64,000 nt of DNA from assembly GCA_018609755.1 (NCBI GenBank), contig JAHENZ010000049.1, positions 1 through 64,000 of the forward strand. The letters are read 5' to 3'. This document shows positions 37,335-48,117 of the stretch, one piece after another. The first letter of the stretch is position 1. Each line of letters opens with the position of its first letter. The position numbers were made by a program, and so were the translations under genes. The notes beneath the pieces were generated by a model, which was not told where the DNA came from, made no database searches, and saw only the letters and a program-made list of their open reading frames with translations. The stretch is from Salinivenus sp. (GTDB lineage: Bacteria; Bacteroidota; Rhodothermia; Rhodothermales; Salinibacteraceae).

Positions 37335-38954
37335 ATGCGTCCTGCACACGGAATTGCAATTCTCCTTGCTCTCTTCCTGCTGGCGCCACCCGCTCTCGCC
37401 CAGGAGGCCGACTACGGCAAAACCGAATTTCAAAACTCCGGAGCCGAGGCAGCGCAAGAGCCCTTTCTTCGCGGGCTTCTGCTGCTGCATAGCTTCGAAT
37501 ATTCGGAGGCCCGTGCAGCCTTTCAGAAGGCCCAACAGATCGACCCGGACTTTGCCATGGCCCACTGGGGCGAGGCGATGACATACAACCATCCAATTTG
37601 GATGGAGCAGGACCGCGAGGCCGCCCTCCAGGCCCTCCGTGAGTTTGAATCCTCGCCGGAGGCCCGACTTCAACAGGCGTCCACCGACCGCGAGGCCGAT
37701 TATCTCCGCACCCTCCACGTGCTGTACGGGGCCGGGACCGACGATCCGAAGTCCAAAGAGGCGCGCGACGATGCCTACGCCGACGCTATGGCAGATCTCG
37801 CCGCTCAGTATCCAGACGATCTGGACGCACAAGCCTTTCACGCCCTCGCCATCCTCGGCACGGCGCACGAGGGTCGCGACTTTTCCACCTACATGCGCGC
37901 GGCGGCCGTCGTAGAGGAGGTCTTCGACAAGAACCCGCAGCACCCCGGCGCGGCCCACTACCTCATCCACGCCTACGACGACCCAGTACACGCCCCGCTC
38001 GGCCTGCGCCCGGCCCAGGTCTACGCCGACATTGCTCCGGCGGCGCCCCACGCCCTCCACATGCCTTCCCACATTTTCTTCGCTCTCGGGATGTGGGACA
38101 AGGGGGCCGCGTCGAACGTCGACTCCTACGAGGCCGCAAAGGCCAAAGCGGACGACGCGAACGAAGGACTCAGCGGCGGGGGCTTTCACGCCCTGCACTG
38201 GTTGCATTACGCACACCTCCAGCAGGGCCGCTATGAGGATGCCCGATCCGTCTTCAACACGACGCAGAAGCATGCGACGGATCCAACGGTGAGCACCGGC
38301 TACGCCGATTACATGCGGTGGTACCTTCCGGTCGCCTACACCGTTGAAACGCAGCGGTGGGACCAGCTCGGCTCGCTGCTGGACGCGATGAACGTCACCG
38401 TCGACTCGCTCGACACACGAGGGGCGGTGACCGTACACGTCGGTCGCGGCCTCGCTGCCGCGCATCAGGACAATCTCCTGGCGGCTCGATCTGCCCTAAA
38501 ACAGGCACGAGCAACACTTGGGGATTCGGAAAGCAAAGACCTTCGCATTCAAGTCCTGGAGTTGGAAGGGCTGGTTGCCCTGAAGGCCGACGACAAGAAG
38601 CAAGCCCTCTCGCACCTGAAAGACGCGGCGGCACTGGAGGCAGAAAAGCCGCTGGATTTCGGACCGCCGTTCCCGATCAAGCCGGCCCACGAGCTATACG
38701 GGGAGGCGCTGCTGGCCCTCGATCGTCCCGCCGACGCAGTCCCCCAGTTCCAGGCCACCTTGGAGCGCTATCCCGACCGTGCGCTCTCCCTCCTGGGCAA
38801 AGCAAAAGCCGCTGCGCGAGCCGATCAGCCCGAGGTCGCGAGGGAGGCGCGCACCACCCTCTCCGAGCAGTGGAGCAATGCCGATTCCGCCGTTAAAGAC
38901 CAGCTGCAATCCCTCTCCGGTATCACGACCTCCTCCGCCACCGACTCCGAATAG
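37335..38954 (+). CDS. Secreted TPR-repeat protein
   Basis: Signal peptide MRPAHGIAILLALFLLAPPALAQ; LLLLHSFEYSEARAAFQKAQQIDPDFAMAHWGEAMTYNHPIW. Confidence 0.85.
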   Translation: MRPAHGIAILLALFLLAPPALAQEADYGKTEFQNSGAEAAQEPFLRGLLLLHSFEYSEARAAFQKAQQIDPDFAMAHWGEAMTYNHPIWMEQDREAALQALREFESSPEARLQQASTDREADYLRTLHVLYGAGTDDPKSKEARDDAYADAMADLAAQYPDDLDAQAFHALAILGTAHEGRDFSTYMRAAAVVEEVFDKNPQHPGAAHYLIHAYDDPVHAPLGLRPAQVYADIAPAAPHALHMPSHIFFALGMWDKGAASNVDSYEAAKAKADDANEGLSGGGFHALHWLHYAHLQQGRYEDARSVFNTTQKHATDPTVSTGYADYMRWYLPVAYTVETQRWDQLGSLLDAMNVTVDSLDTRGAVTVHVGRGLAAAHQDNLLAARSALKQARATLGDSESKDLRIQVLELEGLVALKADDKKQALSHLKDAAALEAEKPLDFGPPFPIKPAHELYGEALLALDRPADAVPQFQATLERYPDRALSLLGKAKAAARADQPEVAREARTTLSEQWSNADSAVKDQLQSLSGITTSSATDSE

Positions 38955-39045
38955 AAATCAAGAGCGATAGACAACCGAGAGGCGTTCCGTCGTCGGCCAT
39001 CCGGCGTCATTTCGCCAATGGACGCAAACCGGCCGGGTGTGCCCA

Positions 39046-39816
39046 CTACTCTTCGTCAGCCAGCTTCCGCTCGATGATTTGCTCCGGCTCGGTGACACTC
39101 CGTAGGCAAAAGCGCGCCACGAGACGGGTTTGCTCCTCGTCGCTGAGATCGGCGTGGTGATCCTGCCGGTCGAGCCGGTCCTGCTGGGCGTGGTAGAGGG
39201 CCACCGCCGCCGCGACGGACACGTTGAAGCTCTCGGTGAAGCCGGGAAGCGGAACCACGCAGGCAGCATCCGCCTCGTCCATCATCGCGTCGGTCACGCC
39301 TTCTTCCTCATTGCCAAACACGAGGGCCGTCGGTTGTGTGAAGTCCAGCTCCCGGATGGGCACCGTGTTGGCGTGGAGGTGCATGGCCACGATTTGGTAG
39401 CCTTCGTCGTGCAGGTAATCGGCAGCAGAGGCGGGGCCCTCCCACTGCCACACGTCCAGCCACTGCTGCGCTCCACTGGCCGCCCGTTCGGAGTGCTTAT
39501 AGCGTTCGTTCGTGCCCTTCACCACGTGGAAGTCCTGGTAGCCCAGCGCCTCGGCCGATCGCATCACGGCGCTTACGTTGCCGGTGTTGACGAGGCCTTC
39601 CACGACGGGCACCACCGTCCGCGTGCGCTCGGCCACCACCTCGCGGATGCGACGGAGGCGCCGATCGGTCATGTGCGGCTGCAGTAGCGAAATGATGCGT
39701 TCGGGCGCCAGCCGCACGTCTCCAAACTGGAACGGATCGGCCTCCACCGGCGGCGTGCCTCCTGCCGACAACAGCCGATCCATTTCTGCCTCCGCGTCAA
39801 TGTTGTGGTGACTCAT
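39046..39816 (-). CDS. TrmH-family RNA 2'-O-methyltransferase (SpoU)
   Basis: VVPVVEGLVNTGNVSAVMRSAEALGYQDFHVV, TALVFGNEEEGVTDAMMDEADAACVVPLPGFTESFNVSVAAAVALYH. Confidence 0.93.
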   Translation of the reverse strand: MSHHNIDAEAEMDRLLSAGGTPPVEADPFQFGDVRLAPERIISLLQPHMTDRRLRRIREVVAERTRTVVPVVEGLVNTGNVSAVMRSAEALGYQDFHVVKGTNERYKHSERAASGAQQWLDVWQWEGPASAADYLHDEGYQIVAMHLHANTVPIRELDFTQPTALVFGNEEEGVTDAMMDEADAACVVPLPGFTESFNVSVAAAVALYHAQQDRLDRQDHHADLSDEEQTRLVARFCLRSVTEPEQIIERKLADEE

Positions 39817-39926
39817 GAATCTCGGGTCGTACTTGGTCGTATGAAAGCGGCGTGCAGTTCAAATGAGGTGGAGCATTCTCTTCCTCCCTCGCAACTCGTA
39901 TTCTTCCGACACGTCTTCTCACCGCC

Positions 39927-40718
39927 ATGCTTCGTCGTCGTTTGCCTCTTCTTCTCGTTTTCGCTCTTCTCTTCGGTGCAACGCCGGCCGCCGCCCAGTC
40001 CGTCGCGTCCGTCGTCGACCAGATGCGTGCCCAGTACGAACGGCAGCTCGACGCGGTAGACACCTACATCGTGGAGACAACCCTCTACACGTCGTACAAC
40101 AAAAAGGTGATGCGAGACGGATCGCCCACCTACGAAAGCCAAACGCGGATGAAAGGACAAAGCAGCAACGCGTTCGCGTCCAGTACCACCCCGACCACCG
40201 TCTACGGCCTGCAGTTCGATCGGCTGAAGGAGCACGCCACCTATCAGGGGACCGAAACGGTCAACGGCGTGCGCACCCACGTCCTCCACGTAGACGATCC
40301 CTCGGCGGTCAACCCCGACGTGAGCACCAACGATGCGGAGAGCATGACCTATTACATCGATGCGGAGCGCTCCGTCCCGACTCGGATCCTCATGAAGCCC
40401 GAGGGGCAAGGTGCACAAGGCCCCCAGGCCTCCTCCGTCACCATCAACATGAAAGACTACCGTACCACCGACGGCCTCACCCTCCCGTACCGGATGGAGT
40501 TTCAGATCGACATGAACATGTCCGAAGCCCAGCGGAAGCAAATGGAGAAGGCCATGAAGCAGATGGAGAACATGCCCGAGGCTCAGCGCAAGCAGATGGA
40601 GTCGATGATGGGCAGTCAGATGGAGATGATGAAGCAAATGATGTCCGGGGAGCCCATGATTGTGGAGGTGCAACGCGTACAGGTCAACACCGAACTGCCG
40701 GACGGGATGTTCAACTAA
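39927..40718 (+). CDS. Hypothetical exported protein (LolA/LolB-like fold possible), Met/Gln/Lys-rich C-terminal segment
   Basis: Signal peptide LPLLLVFALLFGATPAAAQS; AQRKQMEKAMKQMENMPEAQRKQMESMMGSQMEMMKQMM. Confidence 0.75.
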   Translation: MLRRRLPLLLVFALLFGATPAAAQSVASVVDQMRAQYERQLDAVDTYIVETTLYTSYNKKVMRDGSPTYESQTRMKGQSSNAFASSTTPTTVYGLQFDRLKEHATYQGTETVNGVRTHVLHVDDPSAVNPDVSTNDAESMTYYIDAERSVPTRILMKPEGQGAQGPQASSVTINMKDYRTTDGLTLPYRMEFQIDMNMSEAQRKQMEKAMKQMENMPEAQRKQMESMMGSQMEMMKQMMSGEPMIVEVQRVQVNTELPDGMFN

Positions 40719-40893
40719 GGTGACCTGTCAATATTCAGGTGTCGAACGAGGAACCGTTTGATACCGAATCCGGATGAAGGAGTCGGGTATGTATGTAGGT
40801 GTGCAGATATGAAAGTATATACGTGTACACCACGTACTTACCTACAAACGCTTCATACACCAGCGGAGCTTGCGGAGTCTGTATGACTGTGCA

Positions 40894-42180
40894 TTACCAC
40901 ACGTCGTCAACTGTGAGTTCCTCCGATCCGTAGAGGTAGTACTGAAGGTATTCGTTTCGGAATTTTCCCTGTGGGTCGTACGTGGCGAGGAGATCCTTAA
41001 AGTCGTCCAGCCGATCGTACTTTGCCCGAAGCGTTTCGGGCGACATGGTGAATACCTTCCCCCAGTGCGGTCGCGGGTCGTAGGGGCGGAGGGCCTCCTC
41101 GATCTGTGGTAGCATCCGCTTCAGGGCGTCGGGATGCTGCTTCCAGGTAAAGTGGAAGGCGGTTTTCGGCTCCCCGTGGGCCGGGCTCATCCAGAGGTCG
41201 TCAGCATCGATGAGGCGCACCTCGGAAATCAACAGGTGCGGGACAATCTCCCCGGCCAATCTCGCAATCGCCTCGTACGCCTCTACTGAGTGCTGGCGCG
41301 GGACAAAATACTCCGTCTGTAGCTCCTCCCCGCTGCTGGGCGTGAACCCCATCTTAAAGTGCGGAAGGCGGTTATACCACGGCCCCGGCCGTCCGAACTG
41401 GTCGGTACAAAACGCCGGATCCCCACCAGGGACGGGATGCATTTTCGTATCGGCCGGAACGGCCCCAAAGAAATCGGACGCCGGCTCTCTCGAGCTATTG
41501 GATCGCTTCTGCTTTCTCCACACCTGATTTACGGTGTCGTCCTGGTAGTCGGTGAAAAGGCTGACGCTGTAGCCACTCCTCATGATCTCGTCGAAGTACT
41601 CGCGCAGCGACGACACGGGCAGGTCCCGGTATACGTGCTGCCGCACCTCAAACGAGGGGACGAGGTCAAGCCGTACGTTCGTGACGAGGCCGAGACCGCC
41701 CAGATGGACGGGCACCCCGCCAAACACCTCTCCATCCGTTTCGCGCGTGAGAGTCACGAGGTCGCCGTCCGCATCGATGAACTCGACCCCCGATACGGCC
41801 ATAGCCATATTCTGATTGTGAGCGCCGGAGCCGTGGGTCGCCGTTGCAGCAGCACCTACGATGGAGATGTGTGGCAAAGACGCCAGATTGGAGAGGCCGT
41901 ACCCCTGCTCGTCGAGCGTTTCGCAGATCTGTCCATAGCTGGCCCCGGCCTGGATCGTCGCCGTGCCCACATCCTCGTCAATCGACTCAATCGCATCCAG
42001 CGCGCGAAGAGAAATCTGCGCCTGTTGACTGTCGGCGATCCGATTAAAGCAGTGCCGCGTACCAAGGGGACGGATGCGGTCGCTCTGGGCAACGATGTCC
42101 TGTGCCTCGGAAATGGACGTTGGTTGGTAGAGCTGTGGGGCCCGATACGCAAGATTCTCGGCCCAATTCGTTTCTGCCAT
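40894..42180 (-). CDS. FAD-linked D-arabinono-1,4-lactone oxidase-like protein
   Basis: YQPTSISEAQDIVAQSDRIRPLGTRHCFNRIADS, QAGASYGQICETLDEQGYGLSNLASLPHISIVGAAATATHGSGA, C-terminal RPHWGKVF. Confidence 0.9.
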   Translation of the reverse strand: MAETNWAENLAYRAPQLYQPTSISEAQDIVAQSDRIRPLGTRHCFNRIADSQQAQISLRALDAIESIDEDVGTATIQAGASYGQICETLDEQGYGLSNLASLPHISIVGAAATATHGSGAHNQNMAMAVSGVEFIDADGDLVTLTRETDGEVFGGVPVHLGGLGLVTNVRLDLVPSFEVRQHVYRDLPVSSLREYFDEIMRSGYSVSLFTDYQDDTVNQVWRKQKRSNSSREPASDFFGAVPADTKMHPVPGGDPAFCTDQFGRPGPWYNRLPHFKMGFTPSSGEELQTEYFVPRQHSVEAYEAIARLAGEIVPHLLISEVRLIDADDLWMSPAHGEPKTAFHFTWKQHPDALKRMLPQIEEALRPYDPRPHWGKVFTMSPETLRAKYDRLDDFKDLLATYDPQGKFRNEYLQYYLYGSEELTVDDVW

Positions 42181-42241
42181 AGAGGTGCGGTCGATCATTT
42201 CACAGGCATCCACCTTTCCAGCGACGCTTGGGGAGGTGAAA

Positions 42242-43459
42242 TCAGTCGAGAAGTGTTTTGTAGAAGTCGAGCGTTTGCTCGGCAATGGACCGCCAGCTGA
42301 ACTGCTCCTCCACGCGTTTCCGAGCAGCCGTGCCCATCGCCGTCCGTCGATCGGCATCGGCCATGAGTGCGTTTACGCCGTCTGCCAGCCGGCGAGCAAA
42401 ACCCTCCGGATCTTTTGGCTCCACGGTCTCACCCTCCGTCGGGTCCACGTCCACGAGAAGCCCCGTCTCATTCGGCACGACAATCTCCGGAATCCCCCCG
42501 ACGGCCGAGGCCACCACCGGCGTTTCGCACGCCATGGCCTCAAGATTGATGATGCCGAACGGCTCGTACACACTGGGGCAGACGAACACGTCGGCGTGGG
42601 TGTACATCGTGATCACGTCCTCACGCGGGAGCATCTCCGCGAGCCACACGATGGGATTGTCGGTCTGGGACCGGGCGTTTTCCACGCGCGCCTCCATCTC
42701 TTCCCCAATTTCCTCAGTGTCCGGCGCCCCGGCGCAGAGCACCACTTGAATGTCGGGATCGAAGTGGTGAATGGCCTCCACGAGGTGCAGGATTCCCTTC
42801 TGCCGCGTAATGCGGCCCACGAAGAGGACATAGGGCTGCTCCGGATCCACGCCATACGATTCGAGCACCGACGCGTCGGGACGCGGGCGATACTGCTCTA
42901 CGTCGATCCCGTTATGGATCACCTCCACCCGCTCGGCGGCCACGTCGTAGAGCGACTGCACGTCCTCCTTCATCGAGCCGGAGACGGCCACCACCCCGTC
43001 CGCGTTCTCATAGGCGGTGCGTTCCACCCAGGAGCTCCCTTGATACGCGGTGCCGAGCTGCTCGGCCTTCCAGGGCCGGTGCGGCTCCAGCGAATGCGTG
43101 GTAAGGACGAGTTTCCCGCCAGTGAGCTGCTTCGCGAGGCAGCCGGCCAGGTGCGAGTACCACGTGTGCCCGTGGACGATGTCGGCGTCCTCGATGGATC
43201 CCGCCATGATGAGGTCGCGGGCCATCGCGTCCATAAACTTGGCGTGCCGCTCGTCCTGATGGGGCAGCTCAAAGTCCGGTTCCACGCCCCGCACCGTCAG
43301 GTTGCCATGTTCCTCTTCCTGCTCTCCAAAGCACAGAACCTCCACCTCGTGTGCACCGTCGTCCAGCGCCGCCAGCTCGCGAGTCAGGTACTCAACATGG
43401 ACGCCCGCCCCGCCGTACACGTTCGGTGGATACTCGTTGGTGAGGATGGAAATCTTCAT
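42242..43459 (-). CDS. glgA: Glycogen synthase / GT4 glycosyltransferase (GlgA-type)
   Basis: MKISILTNEYPPNVYGGAGVHVEYLTRELAAL, VLFVGRITRQKGILHLVEAI, VCPSVYEPFGIINLEAMACETPVVASAVGGIPEIV. Confidence 0.9.
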   Translation of the reverse strand: MKISILTNEYPPNVYGGAGVHVEYLTRELAALDDGAHEVEVLCFGEQEEEHGNLTVRGVEPDFELPHQDERHAKFMDAMARDLIMAGSIEDADIVHGHTWYSHLAGCLAKQLTGGKLVLTTHSLEPHRPWKAEQLGTAYQGSSWVERTAYENADGVVAVSGSMKEDVQSLYDVAAERVEVIHNGIDVEQYRPRPDASVLESYGVDPEQPYVLFVGRITRQKGILHLVEAIHHFDPDIQVVLCAGAPDTEEIGEEMEARVENARSQTDNPIVWLAEMLPREDVITMYTHADVFVCPSVYEPFGIINLEAMACETPVVASAVGGIPEIVVPNETGLLVDVDPTEGETVEPKDPEGFARRLADGVNALMADADRRTAMGTAARKRVEEQFSWRSIAEQTLDFYKTLLD

Positions 43460-43635
43460 GCCGTTGGGAGTCTAGAACTGGGGCAAGTGACAATGACTGA
43501 ACGACTTGCTCACTACAACCGGTGGTGTATGTGAGTGAGGGCGCACGGGGGTATGAGCGTCACACATTGATGTCGGGCTCTACTCTTCCAAGAGGGCCCA
43601 TCGTGAACCACGGCCATACTCCCAAACGCACACAC

Positions 43636-44907
43636 TTAAATGATCGTATCGTCCGGGATGACGGTGTTCTTGGGAATGACGACAATCCCGTCTCGGATGT
43701 AGTAGTTATCCTCCTCCGCCTCCTCAATGTTGTCCCGATTTTTAATGATGCAGCGGTCCCCGATGGACACGTTCTTGTCGAGAATCGCGCCCTCGACGTA
43801 CGACTCTTCGCCGATGCCCGGATCCTTCGCCCCCTCGAGGTAACCGATGTCGTCCCGGTCGTGCCAGCGGTAGTGGTCGGCCCCCATCATCACCGTGTTC
43901 TTGAGTGTCGTGTTGTCGCCCACGTACGACCGAATGCCCACCACCGATCGAGAAATCTGGCTGTTCGTGACGACGCTCCCTTCGGCAATGAGCGAGTTCT
44001 GGACGTACGAACTCAGAATTTTGGCCGGCGGGAGCATCCGCGCATTCGTGTAGAGCGGGCGGTTCTGGTCGTAGAGGCTGAAGGCGGGACTCGTCTCGGC
44101 CAGCATTAGATTCGCTTCGTAGAACGAATCAATGGTTCCGATGTCGCTCCAGTAGTCGGTGAAGGGATAACTGGCCACCTTCAGCTTGTCGATGGCCTCC
44201 GGGATAATCTGTTTACCGAAGTCGTGGTCGTCTGGATTGGCGTCCAAAAGATCATGGAGCGGCTCCCGGTCAAAGAGGTAGATGCCCATCGACGCTAAGT
44301 AGATGCGCCCCTGATCCTCCAGGTCGTCAGACACCGGGCTTTCCTTACCGTCCAGCTCGTCGGCCGGGGGCTTCTCGTGAAACTCGGTGATGACGTGCTC
44401 GTCGTTCGTCTTGAGAATGCCGAAGGCCGGGGCCTGCTCGGCAGTTACGGGAATGGTGCCGAGCGTCACGTCGGCCTCCGTCTCTCGATGGTGCTCAATC
44501 AGGTTACGGTAGTCCATCGAGTAGAGCTGATCCCCCGAGAGGATGAGCACGTGCCTGTGCCGGTAGCCCTCGATGTGCGGAATGCTGCGCCGGACCGCGT
44601 CGGCCGTCCCCTGAAACCAGTCCTTCGACGACGGAGTCTGCTCGGCCGCAAGTACCGTCACGAAGCCGTTCGTAAAGCGATCGAACCGGTAACTCTGCGC
44701 CAGATGGCGGTTCAGACTCGCCGAGTTAAACTGCGTAAGGACGAAGATGCGCGGAATGTTGGAGTTGATGCTGTTCGACACCGGCACGTCGATCAGACGA
44801 TACCGGCCCGCAAGGGGCACGGCGGGCTTAGCACGAAGTTTTGTGAGGGGGTAGAGCCGAGTGCCGGCCCCGCCGCCGAGAATAATACTGAGAGTCGAAG
44901 TATCCAT
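43636..44907 (-). CDS. glgC: Glucose-1-phosphate adenylyltransferase
   Basis: IILGGGAGTRLYPLTKLRAKPAVPLAGRYRLIDVPVSNSINSNIPRIFVLTQFNSASLNRHL. Confidence 0.96.
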   Translation of the reverse strand: MDTSTLSIILGGGAGTRLYPLTKLRAKPAVPLAGRYRLIDVPVSNSINSNIPRIFVLTQFNSASLNRHLAQSYRFDRFTNGFVTVLAAEQTPSSKDWFQGTADAVRRSIPHIEGYRHRHVLILSGDQLYSMDYRNLIEHHRETEADVTLGTIPVTAEQAPAFGILKTNDEHVITEFHEKPPADELDGKESPVSDDLEDQGRIYLASMGIYLFDREPLHDLLDANPDDHDFGKQIIPEAIDKLKVASYPFTDYWSDIGTIDSFYEANLMLAETSPAFSLYDQNRPLYTNARMLPPAKILSSYVQNSLIAEGSVVTNSQISRSVVGIRSYVGDNTTLKNTVMMGADHYRWHDRDDIGYLEGAKDPGIGEESYVEGAILDKNVSIGDRCIIKNRDNIEEAEEDNYYIRDGIVVIPKNTVIPDDTII

Positions 44908-45035
44908 AACGTCGCCGTCGGATGCGTACGAAGAGATTAAAGAGGAACAGTGGAAACTCCTTTCTGCAACCGATCAGGATCGACCGCGAGGGTCAAGAAA
45001 GGAACCGGCGTCGTCTGATGCAATAGTTGACCTGT

Positions 45036-45266
45036 CTACCGGAAAATTCGTAGCATCAGATTAAGTAACAGGGTCAGCACGAGACTCAATACCAGCATCG
45101 TTCCGATCGGGACGTACACTCGCACATTGTCCCCACGGTACAGGAGATCCCCCGGCAAATTCCCCAGGTCCAGAACTCGTCCCAGAAGAAGCACCAGTCC
45201 CCCGACCACGACCAACCCAAGTCCCAGGTACACGAGTCCCCGTCCGAGCGTCCCAACATCCATCAT
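45036..45266 (-). CDS. DUF2905 family small membrane protein
   Basis: MMDVGTLGRGLVYLGLGLVVVGGLVLLLGRVLDLGNLPGDLLYRGDNVRVYVPIGTMLVLSLVLTLLLNLM. Confidence 0.9.
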   Translation of the reverse strand: MMDVGTLGRGLVYLGLGLVVVGGLVLLLGRVLDLGNLPGDLLYRGDNVRVYVPIGTMLVLSLVLTLLLNLMLRIFR

Positions 45267-45714
45267 CCTGTATGGTATCCTAGTGAGCTTGCACAACTGA
45301 AATGCGAGAAATCGCAGATCTCGTAACGCTGTTTCCGTCTGTATCTCCTGCGCGGAATATGCTCGGGATCGACCGCTGCCAACAAACGCTGACGATTGAG
45401 GCGTCAGGGGACCGACGCTCGAAACCGCCAGAGTCGTTGTGCAAGGTCACTAGCGGAAGTATTTCTCACTACGGAAACAGAACCGCCGACCCGTACGAGA
45501 GTTTTGCTTCCGTAACGGCATCACACACAACGCCTTCACGTTTTAGAGAGGGGAACCAGACTCCTCGGCATTCCCCCGTGCACAATCCGATGAGACCCGA
45601 ATGCTTTGCGGGAACCACTCCACGGGAGGGCCTCCTCGGTGAGCACTCGTCCGCCGTTCATAAACACTTCGCCTGTGGACCAAGCCGCGTCCCAAACTCT
45701 GTAGGGAATCGTTC

Positions 45715-46227
45715 GTGAAAGATGCAGCACTGCCCCCGATCAACCGACTGCCCGCCATGGTCCTCCTGAAGTGGATTCTCGTTATCCTCCACATCATTAC
45801 CGCCGCCGCATGGTTCGGGATCGGCCTCCGGCTCACTGGGCAGGCGCGAACAGTGCTTGAAGCGGACGGCGACGCCCGGCGTGCCCTCGCCGACGATGGC
45901 CAGCGATCCGTCCGTCTGATGAATATTTTCGTGGTACTGACTCTCGTCTTCTCCCTCGGGGCCTTCGTTGCGGGCGGACACTTCGAGGCCTATGGGCCCG
46001 TGTACCACACCGCGGTTCTGCTCATTGTGATTCTCACCCTCGTACAACTCTTCGTCATTCGTCCGGGCTGGGCCACCCTGCAATCTGGAGTGAACAGCCC
46101 CGATACGGACTCCGATGCTCTAGAGAGTGCCAAAAGCCGGGTGGCCATCGGGACCGGCGTGGGTCACCTGCTCTGGCTCATCCTCCTCGTACTCATGTTC
46201 GCCAACCGTCTCGTGGCTGTGGTGTAA
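45715..46227 (+). CDS. Hypothetical membrane protein (four predicted TM segments)
   Basis: WILVILHIITAAAWFGIGLRLTGQ..., IFVVLTLVFSLGAFVAGG, YHTAVLLIVILTLVQLF, GVGHLLWLILLVLMF. Confidence 0.75.
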   Translation: MKDAALPPINRLPAMVLLKWILVILHIITAAAWFGIGLRLTGQARTVLEADGDARRALADDGQRSVRLMNIFVVLTLVFSLGAFVAGGHFEAYGPVYHTAVLLIVILTLVQLFVIRPGWATLQSGVNSPDTDSDALESAKSRVAIGTGVGHLLWLILLVLMFANRLVAVV

Positions 46228-46324
46228 ACGCCCGCGTAGAGACTGGTTTGGGTTCACCTGATGAGGGCAGGAGTATCCCGTAACGATTTCGGACTGACCT
46301 CGGCACAAGAATCAGAATACCCGC

Positions 46325-47239
46325 TTACTCCTCTCCCTCCTCTGCCGTCGCCGCTTCGTCTGACGACTCCATGGCAAGCACGCCCTGATTGACTGGTGCT
46401 GAGTCGGCGAGCCGAACGGCCCCCTCATCGTACTGATCAGGACGTCGGTGCTGCAGGAACAGTTCGCGGGCAGGAGCCTCCTCGCACTTCTCGAGGTCGA
46501 TAGACGCCAAGAGAACGATGGCTTGCCCGGACGGCGCCTGAGCCACCACACGTCCGAAGGGGTCCGTCACGAGCGAACTGCCCTCAAAGAGCAGATTGTC
46601 CTCCCGCCCCACCCGGTTCGCCATGGCACCGAAAAAGCCATGCTGGAACGAGGCCACGCGAAGCTCCGATTCATACATGCCGTCGGGCCACTCGCCCGCC
46701 GTTCCGGCCTGCGGTACAGCCACTACCTCGGCGTCCTGAAGGGCAAGCGCCCGGAGGTACTCGGGAAAGTGCCGATCATAGCACGTGGCGACCCCCACGC
46801 GACCGACGGCCGTCTCGTACACCGGAGCGCCTGTGTTGCCAGGGGTGTAGTAATCCTGTTCGTAGAAGTGCTCGTACTGGGGAACGTGCATCATGCGGGT
46901 GCACCCGAGCACCGTCCCATCCACATCAATGACCGGAGTGGTGTCGTACGTCTGATCCCCCTCTCGCTCCAACATGTTAAAGACGACGGCAACCCCAAAC
47001 TCTTCGGCCATCTCCGATACTGACTCTGTCGTGGGGCCTGGAATCGGCTCAGCAAGGTCAAGCACGTCCTCGTCGCGCTCCTCCACAGGAATCTGCGGGT
47101 AAAACGGGGAGAACGAAAGCTCCGGAAAAACGACGAGGTCCGCCCCGGCGTTGGCGGCGTCTTTGATCGCGTTGAGGCCTTGTTGAAAGGCCTCGAGCGA
47201 GTCATCCGGGAGAAACTGCTGCACAAGAGCTATATCCAT
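46325..47239 (-). CDS. Carbon-nitrogen hydrolase (N-carbamoylputrescine amidase-like)
   Basis: MDIALVQQF, ADLVVFPELSFSPFYPQ, VGVATCYDRHFPEYLRALALQDAEVVAVPQA. Confidence 0.92.
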   Translation of the reverse strand: MDIALVQQFLPDDSLEAFQQGLNAIKDAANAGADLVVFPELSFSPFYPQIPVEERDEDVLDLAEPIPGPTTESVSEMAEEFGVAVVFNMLEREGDQTYDTTPVIDVDGTVLGCTRMMHVPQYEHFYEQDYYTPGNTGAPVYETAVGRVGVATCYDRHFPEYLRALALQDAEVVAVPQAGTAGEWPDGMYESELRVASFQHGFFGAMANRVGREDNLLFEGSSLVTDPFGRVVAQAPSGQAIVLLASIDLEKCEEAPARELFLQHRRPDQYDEGAVRLADSAPVNQGVLAMESSDEAATAEEGEE

Positions 47240-47288
47240 GGGTCTGGGTCGAACTCGTAGAGCAAAGATGAAGGTCGAAGATCGAAAC

Positions 47289-47795
47289 TCAAGGGGATGT
47301 CGCTTGAGACGACCGACGCTCCGGTGCAATGAACGCATTCGGAAAAGCGGACTGCGCCGCTTGCAACACCCTACGCGCCTCCGCTCGGGACGCAAACGGC
47401 CCAATTCGCACTCGGTAGTACGGTGCTTTCCATTCAATGTGGGCGGGCCGGTCCCCCGAAGATCCTGATTCAAGGGGACGCGGCTGGATCGATTCGGCCT
47501 GCTCGTCCCACCAGGCGAGTGCTGCCCCTAGTGTCTGATGAGCCGTATCTTTTTTCTCTGTCATATCCAATTGGACGTGATACACTTTCGCCGATGCGTC
47601 CGACTCCGAGGACTCAGACTGGTCTACCGACGGACCCGAGCATGACATTCCCAGGAGCAGGGTCCCGAGCAGCAGGCCAATCGCGACCGGACGGGGAGCG
47701 TGGTGTATCACTGGGTAAATGCTCTCGTGATAGAATGGAAGACCTGCAGCGGAAAACGCATCGCGCACACTGTGATGCTTTCGTTCTATTTGCAC
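47289..47795 (-). CDS. SPOR-domain lipoprotein
   Basis: Lipobox-like LLLGMSCSGPS; C-terminal YYRVRIGPFASRAEARRVLQAAQSAFPNAFIAPE. Start uncertain. Confidence 0.75.
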   Translation of the reverse strand: MQIERKHHSVRDAFSAAGLPFYHESIYPVIHHAPRPVAIGLLLGTLLLGMSCSGPSVDQSESSESDASAKVYHVQLDMTEKKDTAHQTLGAALAWWDEQAESIQPRPLESGSSGDRPAHIEWKAPYYRVRIGPFASRAEARRVLQAAQSAFPNAFIAPERRSSQATSP

Positions 47796-48117
47796 GTGAC
47801 GTCAATCAACGAGCGCTCGGACTCCCTACCGGAAGGAGCCCCGCAGACGCTCACTTGGCGTAGTGCCATTATTTTACCAATTCGTGAACTGAGAAGCCAA
47901 CAGAACCCTTCTGAACTCCGCCATCCATTGATCCCCTTCCTCCTTCCTTTGAGGATTTCCATTGGGAAAAGAATAAAATTCTCTTTTCGAAATCCACCCT
48001 GTTCCTCCGCCTGATCGTCCAGTCCTGTGCATCCGATAGGCCCTGCGTTGCAATTCGGAGCGCCGTCGCCGATTATGTGACGTTCGCGACACCTCTCAAT
48101 GCGCTTCCTCCCCACAG

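Noticed and set aside
35999-37492. 497-aa plus-strand ORF opposite kamA
   Set aside because: Shadow ORF of a clear KamA-family gene.
37116-38465. 449-aa minus-strand ORF opposite the TPR gene
   Set aside because: Antisense, low-quality composition; the plus-strand frame has a signal peptide and TPR-like sequence.
40500-40650. ATGAAGCAGATGGAG-like repeats as a DNA repeat array
   Set aside because: Coding low-complexity (Met/Gln/Lys heptad-like) segment of the 39927 protein.
42185-43534. 449-aa plus-strand ORF opposite glgA
   Set aside because: Antisense shadow of glycogen synthase.
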